Below are positions 58,067 to 64,000 of a stretch of 64,000 nt of DNA, piece after piece. Every line of letters begins with the position of its first letter. The stretch's first letter is position 1. A program made the translations under genes and the position numbers. Source of the stretch: Treponema bryantii (GTDB taxonomy: Bacteria > Spirochaetota > Spirochaetia > Treponematales > Treponemataceae); contig NZ_FORI01000003.1 in the NCBI RefSeq assembly GCF_900113965.1, forward strand, positions 62,001 through 126,000. Direction: 5' to 3'. The notes below the pieces were generated by a model. It had not been told where the DNA came from. It made no database searches and was given only the letters and a program-made list of their open reading frames with translations.

Positions 58067-58936
58067 TTATACAGTCCGCGCTAATTTACAGTTCCAAGAA
58101 CCTGTCAGCTCCTTTACTGCAGATTCAGCCTCTTGCCTGGAAGAGAATATCCCAAAAACTGTGGAACCCGAACCTGACATTTCGGCGTATTCACAGCCAA
58201 GGGCTCTTAAAGCCTCAATTGCTCGCCCTATGTCTTTATACTTTGCAGAAATCACGGGCGTAAAAGTATTAATAAAAGTCCAGTTTTCCGGCGGCCTTCT
58301 GTAAACCAGCTCTAGCTCATCAAATTCAGGACTTATCAAAACATTTCCACAGGCTAAAGCCTCATCCACAAGAGCATACGCTTCTTTAGTGGAAGAGCTT
58401 ACCTCAGGAAATATTAAAACCAGGAAGAGATCATCTCGCCCATGGATTTTCTTTACGACTTCTCCGCGACCAGAAACCAGAGCACAGCCCCGGCCTTTAT
58501 CATCGCAGTGCATAAAGAAGAAAACATCGCTTCCAGTCTCGGCCGCGATATTATCCAGTTCGCTGTCAGATAACCTTACGTTACAAAGCCTTTCAAGCAT
58601 ACGGGTTAGTGCTGCTGCATCTGAAGAACCACCGCCAAGTCCGCCTCCGGAAGGAATTCCCTTCTTAAGCTCAACTCTGACACCTGGTACCTCGCAGCCC
58701 ACTGTTTTACAAAATGCATTGTAGGCTTTTGTAAGAGTATTATTCTCAGGCAGTTCCATGTCACTGCAATGCACGATACAGCCTTTTTCAGCCGTTGTCG
58801 TCAAAGACAGTTCATCATATAAATCAACCGTCTGGAAAATACTCTCAATGCCGTGGAATCCGTCTGCACGTCCGGGAAGTACCCGAAGACCAAAATTTAC
58901 TTTTGCATACGCCCAGCCAGAAATTTCACGTTCCAT
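58067..58936 (-). CDS. ispE: 4-diphosphocytidyl-2-C-methyl-D-erythritol kinase
   Basis: IspE phosphorylates CDP-ME in the MEP isoprenoid pathway. The 289 residues have the GHMP kinase fold: YAKVNFGLRVLPGRADGFH (N-terminus), the ATP loop IPSGGGLGGGSSDAAAL (~91-107) and the C-terminal MSGSGSTVFGIF. Length is normal. There is no Shine-Dalgarno sequence; TATAAT lies 7 bases before the ATG, so the mRNA is predicted to be leaderless. Confidence 0.96.
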   Translation of the reverse strand: MEREISGWAYAKVNFGLRVLPGRADGFHGIESIFQTVDLYDELSLTTTAEKGCIVHCSDMELPENNTLTKAYNAFCKTVGCEVPGVRVELKKGIPSGGGLGGGSSDAAALTRMLERLCNVRLSDSELDNIAAETGSDVFFFMHCDDKGRGCALVSGRGEVVKKIHGRDDLFLVLIFPEVSSSTKEAYALVDEALACGNVLISPEFDELELVYRRPPENWTFINTFTPVISAKYKDIGRAIEALRALGCEYAEMSGSGSTVFGIFSSRQEAESAVKELTGSWNCKLARTV

Positions 58937-58943
58937 TAATATA

Positions 58944-58971
58944 ATTATACCCTACTTTGACGAGTAGTCAA
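58944..58971 (-). promoter_or_regulatory. Promoter of ispE, leaderless geometry
   Basis: TTGACT (58971-58966), a 16-bp spacer, TATAAT (58949-58944), seven bases, ATG. The best consensus match among the leaderless set. Confidence 0.8.
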
Positions 58972-59075
58972 ACTTTTTCGATTAATGATAAAACTCATTC
59001 TCTCCCCACCCCGCAATTCCTAGCAAAGATTTCAAGATAAGCGCAAAATTTTCAATATATTACCTTTAAATTCTA

Positions 59076-59104
59076 TTTACTTTTTGGACCGTATCAATTA
59101 TATT
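59076..59104 (+). promoter_or_regulatory. Predicted promoter of the acidic protein
   Basis: TTTACT (59076-59081), 17-bp spacer, TATATT (59099-59104), 46 bp before the ATG. Confidence 0.5.
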
Positions 59105-59150
59105 ATTTGAGGTGAGTTTATAAGCAGTACAAAAACTAGGCGGGGTTTTT

Positions 59151-59414
59151 ATGTTTGCTGATTCAGATTATGAAGAATTAAGTATGTCATTTTCATACGG
59201 AGACGATTTCGACGATGATTATGATGAGGATTTTGATGACGACTTCGACGACTATGAAGAAGACGACGAAGCACTTGATGAATTCGATGATGATGCAGAC
59301 TTATATTACGATGACGTTTTCAAAGAAGAAGAGGACGTAGACGAACCTTACGATGATGTTGAAGAAGAAGACGGCTATGGTTCATACCGTGACCGCTTCC
59401 AGGATGAAGAATAG
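59151..59414 (+). CDS. Very acidic small protein
   Basis: An 87-residue protein of which 46 residues are Asp or Glu (30 D, 16 E), with only three basic residues, one Lys and two Arg. Most acidic residues are in residues 18-75, mixed with Tyr and Phe. No Cys, no membrane segment and no known motif. GGCGGGG is 7-8 bp before ATG and a plausible promoter is upstream. It is probably unfolded alone; a DNA-mimic, histone-like-protein partner or ion-binding role are all possible. Confidence 0.7.
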   Translation: MFADSDYEELSMSFSYGDDFDDDYDEDFDDDFDDYEEDDEALDEFDDDADLYYDDVFKEEEDVDEPYDDVEEEDGYGSYRDRFQDEE

Positions 59415-59436
59415 ACTAATATAGCAGAACCGTTAA

Positions 59437-59547
59437 AAAACGAGCTGCGGCAGCGGGTCGTTTTAGGTTCTACCACAAAACCGTCTCAGAGGCGAGACTA
59501 GCGAGCCGACTGTTTTAGATGTCCGGGTCAAGCCCGAACATGACATA
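59437..59547. terminator. Hairpin after the acidic protein gene and a REP unit
   Basis: AAAACGA-G-CTGCGGCAG-CGGG-TCGTTTT (59437-59464) is a possible terminator of the acidic protein gene; its T-run is short. A REP-like unit, GATGTCCGGGTCAAGCCCGA ACATGACA, follows at 59518-59545. Confidence 0.6.
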
Positions 59548-59566
59548 CCCCACCAAACATTACATA

Positions 59567-61750
59567 TCACAAAGCATTCAAATCCACTAATTCATATCCG
59601 CTATCAAGTAAAGCACTAATCAAAAGCGCAAGGTATTTATACAGTGGTCTTGAATGATTACTCTGTGAGAATCCACCTACAACTGACACTACTCCACCAC
59701 CAGACTTTTCAAGACTCTGGCAGAATCTCTTAATCAACTTTTCAGGATCCATATCCGGATTTGTAAACTCAGAAACATCACAACATGCATTTACATAAGT
59801 ATAACCCGCATTTCCACCATAAGTAATTAATTCCGGAGAAACAGAATAATATGGAGCGTGCCAGAACAAAGTAAGCTCTGTACCGGTACATGCATAAAAC
59901 TCATCTTCATTTCTTGCCAGACCGCGGCGAACAAAATCTTCATTAATTACAAAACTGTTTTCTGTAAGGTCTGCAGTTGTAAAGAACATTGAAGCGCAAA
60001 GATGATTATTATTTACAATCTGTTTTGTTTCTGCAGGGTAACGGCGGATAAACTCACCGTTGATAAAGAAACTTCCCTTTACATTAAATTTCTTGAGTTC
60101 GGAAAGAATCAAAGGAAGACCGTCTGCATTATCATAAAGTTCAAAAGCGAGTGCTACCTTTTTCTTTTCTGGAGCTTTACGGGTACTTTCCTTATACAAA
60201 GGATTTGTTACTGCACGTTTGCTCAAAGAGCGGATGTAAAGCGCATTATCATAATTCTTATTTGTTGTTGTTCCAATGAAAACTCTGTAGCGGCCGTTCT
60301 GTTTTACAGGCTCAACAGGAGCTGTAATTTCAGTCTTAGACCAGGTTTTCTTTTTGCTGTCATATCTGTAATAGTTTGAGTTACCAGTATCTGCAATAAT
60401 TGAATAATCAGAAACATCCCAATAGCCTGCAGAAACAGAAGAAAGAGTGATTGTATCTGCCTTGTTTGAGAAGATGTTCCATTTACGCACACTCTTTTCA
60501 CCACCAACGTAGAGGTTAGAATCATCAGTCCAGATTGCAGAAACAACTTTTTCACCAGTCAACACGGCAAGTCTTTTCCAGGTATTGATATCATAAACAT
60601 AAACAGTAGAGCCTGCAAAGAATGCCACTTTTGTACCGTTTGGAGAAACAAATGGTTTACCTGAATCTTCAATCTCAAGAACATGCTGAGCCTGAGAATC
60701 CAATTTATATACTGAACCGCGTTCTTTGATTCCATCATAAGGAAGCTTTTCCTGCCAGAGAACAGGCTTGTTTGCAGCGTCCCAGAAAATGTATGAAGCT
60801 ACGAGAGAGGCATTTGATTCTGTGTATGGGCGTGAATAAACAACATCCATATAATCACAGGAAGCACTGCGAACTGTAAGGTAAGTAAAGAGTCTGCCAT
60901 TCTGAGTAACGACTGCAGAAGTTACTTCACTGTTGCATGAGAACTTATCTGTAAGCGGATTAAACTGGAACGGGAAACGGCCCATTGGCTTACCCTGCCC
61001 GATTATTCCAGAATAAAGGCCGAGTGTATAAAGCTCTTTTGTATTGATTTTATAAAGAAGATAATCGTCTACATAAGCAAGAAATTTTGAAGATGCCCAG
61101 TAAACCGAGTTGATTGTACCACGGCCGATTTTTCTGTAACGTTCATCAATTTCAACACCACGCAGAACTGCATCTGGATTACAGAAATATACACCGTTGT
61201 TTTTTTCATAAACTAAAACTGTACTGTCTGGAGCCCATTTTACAGGAAGATCTTCATAAGAGTTCAAAACCCCTTCACAAAGAACACTGCTCTTTCCAGT
61301 CTGTGTACTTACCAGCATGAGGTTTCCTGAATAAACGGAAGTTCTTTCAATACGGCAGAAGTATTTTCCGTCCGGGCTTGCAGCATAAGGAACTACAGGA
61401 ACAATATTTTCCGGTATCTCACTGCTCTTTTCAATCCATGTGATTGCGCTGGTCTTTTTTGAATAGCGGGCAATTCCGTATCTGTTTCTGATCTGAAGTT
61501 CATCTCCCCCAGAAAGAAGTTCCATCTGTTCCGGGAAGCAGGTAATAACTTCTGAAGCCTTATCGCTCTTTCCGTCTTTTAAAGCCGCATAAAAAAGTGA
61601 TTTATATGGGCTTGTTCCCACCATGTTATGGCGTACAGTAAAAAGAAGTTCATCGTTAAGATTCAAATCCGGATTCCCGAAGGAAGTGCCGGCTGAAAGT
61701 GAGAAAGTAAAAAGACTGATTACAAGACACAGAATTCCTGTTTTTTTCAT
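59567..61750 (-). CDS. Secreted beta-propeller protein with degenerate polysaccharide-deacetylase domain
   Basis: A 727-residue protein with a signal peptide (MKKTGILCLVISLFTFSLSA). Residues ~30-500 have TolB/WD-like repeats (YAASPDGKYFCRIE, VKWAPDSTVLVYEKN, VSPNGTKVAFFAGSTVYVYD). Residues ~530-727 resemble NodB deacetylases, but the TFDDG motif is AFELYDN, the metal-binding HSxxH is HLCASMFF, and only FWHAPYY and the final HSRPL region are near normal. Catalysis is therefore doubtful; glycan binding is likelier. It overlaps the upstream zinc-ribbon gene by 4 bp. Confidence 0.75.
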   Translation of the reverse strand: MKKTGILCLVISLFTFSLSAGTSFGNPDLNLNDELLFTVRHNMVGTSPYKSLFYAALKDGKSDKASEVITCFPEQMELLSGGDELQIRNRYGIARYSKKTSAITWIEKSSEIPENIVPVVPYAASPDGKYFCRIERTSVYSGNLMLVSTQTGKSSVLCEGVLNSYEDLPVKWAPDSTVLVYEKNNGVYFCNPDAVLRGVEIDERYRKIGRGTINSVYWASSKFLAYVDDYLLYKINTKELYTLGLYSGIIGQGKPMGRFPFQFNPLTDKFSCNSEVTSAVVTQNGRLFTYLTVRSASCDYMDVVYSRPYTESNASLVASYIFWDAANKPVLWQEKLPYDGIKERGSVYKLDSQAQHVLEIEDSGKPFVSPNGTKVAFFAGSTVYVYDINTWKRLAVLTGEKVVSAIWTDDSNLYVGGEKSVRKWNIFSNKADTITLSSVSAGYWDVSDYSIIADTGNSNYYRYDSKKKTWSKTEITAPVEPVKQNGRYRVFIGTTTNKNYDNALYIRSLSKRAVTNPLYKESTRKAPEKKKVALAFELYDNADGLPLILSELKKFNVKGSFFINGEFIRRYPAETKQIVNNNHLCASMFFTTADLTENSFVINEDFVRRGLARNEDEFYACTGTELTLFWHAPYYSVSPELITYGGNAGYTYVNACCDVSEFTNPDMDPEKLIKRFCQSLEKSGGGVVSVVGGFSQSNHSRPLYKYLALLISALLDSGYELVDLNAL

Positions 61751-61983
61751 TTATGCATCTCCGCGCTAAGAACAAGAATGGAAAGCTCATGCTCAAGATC
61801 ATCGAGCTGTTCTCCCATCTTCTCTAACTGATTATAACGCTTTTGGAATTGTTTTTCCTTAAATTTCGCATAGCGTAACTCTGCACTGTCATCTTTTTCC
61901 TGAGCTACGCGAGACTTGCCGCACCAAGGGCAGTAAAAAAATCTCTTATCAATAAGTTTACCACAACCACCGCAGATACACAT
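61747..61983 (-). CDS. Zinc-ribbon plus coiled-coil small protein
   Basis: A 78-residue protein with a zinc ribbon, CICGGCGKLIDKRFFYCPWCGKS (two CxxC knuckles, C2/C4/C7 and C18/C21), and a C-terminal charged helix (FKEKQFQKRYNQLEKMGEQLDDL) that looks like a coiled coil. Function unknown. Between the LysM-M23 peptidase gene (11 bp gap) and the deacetylase-like gene (4-bp overlap). Confidence 0.78.
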   Translation of the reverse strand: MCICGGCGKLIDKRFFYCPWCGKSRVAQEKDDSAELRYAKFKEKQFQKRYNQLEKMGEQLDDLEHELSILVLSAEMHK

Positions 61984-61994
61984 AATTTTACTCC

Positions 61995-63227
61995 TTATTT
62001 CAAAACCGTCATCGGGTCAATCAATTTTCCGTTTTTGTAAACTGTGAAATGAAGATGTGGGCCTGTTGAATAACCTGTAGAACCAACAAGTCCAATTCTT
62101 GTTCCCTGACTAACCCACTGTCCTTTGCTTGCAATTATTTTTGACATGTGCGCATACAAAGTCTGATATCCGTTTCCATGATCAATAATTACATAGTTTC
62201 CATATACACGGTTAATACCCGTTGTAGTTACCTTTCCACTCATTGCTGCAAGAATTGGAGTTCCTGTAGGACAAGCCATATCAGTTCCAGTATGGAAAGA
62301 TTTTACGTTTGCAATAGGATCAATTCTATAGCCATATGGAGAAGACCAGCGGAACTGAGCAGAGAGAGGCATTCTGAAAAGCTCGCCCATAGCGTTGCGA
62401 AGTGCGCTGGCATCCATAGCAGCTCCAGGAAGGAACAACTGCTGGCCTGCTGTAAGAGTTTCACTTGTAAGCTCGTTTACATCAAGAAGCTGTTCAAGAC
62501 TGATTTTGTACTTACTTGTGATAGAGTTCAGAGAATCGCCTTTTTTTACTGTATACACAATTCCATCAATTGAAGGAATCTTAAGCTTCTGTCCTGCGGC
62601 AAGCTGGCGTACGTTTCCAATATCATTTACAGAAATCAGTGTAGAAATATTTGTAAGACCAAACTTCTTTGCAATACCACTGATAGTGTCGCCCGAACGA
62701 ACCTTATAAGTCTGAAAGCTAACTGGCTGTGTAAAACTTGCACTTACAGCATTTTCTGCAACATCCAAAAGATTTCCAGTTTCGTCGTAATCGAGTTTTC
62801 CTTCAAGCGCAAAGTTTGCCATTATCTTATTGAGATTTTCGATATCTGCAGAATCTCCAACCTGAAGAACAAGAGGACCAGTATGATTTACATGATGATT
62901 AACAAGCTTAATTGTACCGAACAAAGCTGCTCCGAAAGCAAGAGCAGATGCAATGATAATCAGAATTGATTTTACGTTTTCTTTTACATATGAACCGGCG
63001 TCAGTTACCGAACTGCCTACCAGCTTAAAGAACGAACGTACAGAAAGGTCTGCTCTTACTTTCTGTGCAGAAAAGCTTCTGAGCTCTGGAGAAAAAATAT
63101 CTGTTGTTATGGAAGCGGAACGGCTTCTTTCCTTATGCCTGAACTGCAATTCCGGAAGACTGAAGGTTCCAAATCCGCTGAAGCCTCGTCTGCGGGAATT
63201 ATCTTGAACGTAACTTATTATTTCCAT
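61995..63227 (-). CDS. Membrane-anchored LysM-M23 peptidoglycan endopeptidase
   Basis: A 410-residue protein with a cytoplasmic N-terminus (~85 residues), one membrane helix (about 87-108), two LysM domains (YKVRSGDTISGIAKKFGLT and YTVKKGDSLNSITSKYK) and a C-terminal LytM/M23 domain with FHTGTDMACPTGTPI (HxxxD) and GPHLHFTVYKNG (HxH). The metal ligands are complete, so it should cut peptide cross-links or serve as a divisome/envelope activator. First gene of the run with the zinc ribbon and deacetylase-like genes. The start has little Shine-Dalgarno (TTGAAG). Confidence 0.93.
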   Translation of the reverse strand: MEIISYVQDNSRRRGFSGFGTFSLPELQFRHKERSRSASITTDIFSPELRSFSAQKVRADLSVRSFFKLVGSSVTDAGSYVKENVKSILIIIASALAFGAALFGTIKLVNHHVNHTGPLVLQVGDSADIENLNKIMANFALEGKLDYDETGNLLDVAENAVSASFTQPVSFQTYKVRSGDTISGIAKKFGLTNISTLISVNDIGNVRQLAAGQKLKIPSIDGIVYTVKKGDSLNSITSKYKISLEQLLDVNELTSETLTAGQQLFLPGAAMDASALRNAMGELFRMPLSAQFRWSSPYGYRIDPIANVKSFHTGTDMACPTGTPILAAMSGKVTTTGINRVYGNYVIIDHGNGYQTLYAHMSKIIASKGQWVSQGTRIGLVGSTGYSTGPHLHFTVYKNGKLIDPMTVLK

Positions 63228-63259
63228 GCTTCAAGTATCGGTAAATAATAAGGGTCGGT

Positions 63260-64000
63260 TTAGAGATATTCTTGTAAAAATGGGTTTTCAGAGAGGAAGG
63301 CTTCTCGGGGGAAGTTGTTTATGAGATTGTCGAGGTTGGCGAGCTGCGCTGCGGTTAAAGGTGAGCGGGCGGTGGCCGCCGCGGCGAGGAAGCTTGCTTT
63401 GCGGGATGTTATTGGCGGACGTCGGAGGAGCTCTGCGGGGTCAGCCGCTACGATGCCCGGCGTATTGAGACCTCGGGGATCCAGTGTGTACGTTTTTGTT
63501 TCCGGACAGGCGGCGAGCCGGGCTTCAAACCACCAGGAAAACATTTTCATGCGGCTGTCGGTAAGTACTGGCGAGCCTGAGTAGTCGGTGCCCATGGTTG
63601 CGTTCGCGCTGTACAGCGAACCTGCCGTAAATTTATCCGGAGTTGAAAGGCGGCTTGCAAGAGTATGATAAGTCTGTTCTGCAGAGCTGCCTTTAATATG
63701 AGTTTGCTTATTCGGAAAGGCAAAGTCCAGGCCTGCAGTATATATTTCGCGAGCCCCTGCAAGATGTGCAAAGTTCCAGGCACTCGAAGCTACAGATCCA
63801 CCTGTTCCAAGGTCGCCGGCTGATATTCCAAGTTTTTTCTGTACAAACTGCCCAACCGGAAACTGTGAACTGCACAATAAAAGATTACGACAGTTAAATC
63901 GGAAAACAGACGGATACGCACTAATTTCTGTTATAAAAACGCTCTGCGGCGCGCTCAACCCCGCGATATGCCTATAAGCCCAGAACTGAGGATCTGTAAG
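63260..64000 (-). CDS. MAF/DUF115-family protein (N-terminus outside window)
   Basis: The frame is open to the window end, so the gene is partial (C-terminal ~246 residues). LTDPQFWAYRHIAG and GDLGTGGSVASSAWNFA followed by IYTAGLDFAFPNKQTHIKG match the MAF_flag10 core, the same family as the gene at 47683. The family is linked to flagellin glycosylation. The 3' part is noticeably GC-rich and Ala-rich compared with most neighbours. An internal TTG at 63958 is not needed as a start. Confidence 0.82.
   Translation of the reverse strand, partial: LTDPQFWAYRHIAGLSAPQSVFITEISAYPSVFRFNCRNLLLCSSQFPVGQFVQKKLGISAGDLGTGGSVASSAWNFAHLAGAREIYTAGLDFAFPNKQTHIKGSSAEQTYHTLASRLSTPDKFTAGSLYSANATMGTDYSGSPVLTDSRMKMFSWWFEARLAACPETKTYTLDPRGLNTPGIVAADPAELLRRPPITSRKASFLAAAATARSPLTAAQLANLDNLINNFPREAFLSENPFLQEYL

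Overview
The window looks like a chromosomal segment of a saccharolytic, host-associated Treponema (Spirochaetes). Supporting signs are the neighbourhood spoVG / tRNA-Gln / rplY, spirochaete-style lipoboxes, small membrane and zinc-ribbon proteins of the treponemal type, two MAF/DUF115 proteins of the kind linked to flagellin glycosylation, and intracellular glycosidases (GH36 alpha-galactosidase, GH43) beside sugar and polyamine ABC transporters. This assignment comes from gene content and protein style only; no 16S rRNA gene is present.

Layout. 1-5.8 kb: the 3' part of an AraC-type regulator facing a four-gene YtfQRT-YjfF-like sugar ABC transporter. 5.9-10.8 kb: a lipoprotein, a glycosyltransferase and purC in one run, preceded by murI and a zinc-ribbon gene. 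10.9-14.6 kb: pentapeptide and metallo-beta-lactamase-fold proteins, a membrane-anchored HExxH protein and a hypothetical gene. 14.6-17.8 kb: ilvH and thrA. 17.8-22.2 kb: a degenerate and a canonical HD-GYP protein. 22.3-27.5 kb: a DEDDh exonuclease, alpha-galactosidase, recX, rpsI-rplM and a small membrane protein. 27.9-32 kb: potABCD. 32.1-37.7 kb: a GGDEF-EAL protein, a Holliday-junction-resolvase-like protein, an OmpA-like protein and recQ. 37.7-40.9 kb: GH43, hisH and hisF. 41.0-42.4 kb: a regular array of six hairpins followed by a PD-(D/E)XK-like gene. 42.4-49.3 kb: an HD-domain gene, queD, murE-ddl, a PpiD-like chaperone and a MAF/DUF115 protein. 49.5-57.7 kb: rplY, tilS, a beta-propeller/TPR-type protein, an HtrA-like lipoprotein and lepA. 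57.6-64 kb: tRNA-Gln, spoVG, ispE, a very acidic small protein, a degenerate deacetylase, a zinc ribbon, a LysM-M23 peptidase and a second MAF/DUF115 gene running off the end.

The strongest candidate for an undescribed system is at 41011-42372. Six 36-bp dyads (ACCTACAG, exactly 20 variable bases, CTGTAGGT) repeat every 73-75 bp and lead straight into a gene for a predicted PD-(D/E)XK-type nuclease with foreign-looking base composition. A second theme is start-site architecture. Eleven genes have a -10 box 6 or 7 bases before the start codon and no Shine-Dalgarno sequence, which predicts leaderless mRNAs. A third is the density of intergenic palindromes: several REP-like families and four large (135-181 bp) imperfect palindromes, one of which carries copies of the tRNA-Gln T-arm.

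How the parts fit: sugar uptake (ABC transporter) and cytosolic glycosidases feed catabolism; potABCD imports polyamines; murI, murE, ddl and the M23 peptidase serve the cell wall; HD-GYP and GGDEF-EAL proteins point to cyclic-di-GMP turnover; rpsI-rplM, rplY, tilS, lepA and tRNA-Gln serve translation.
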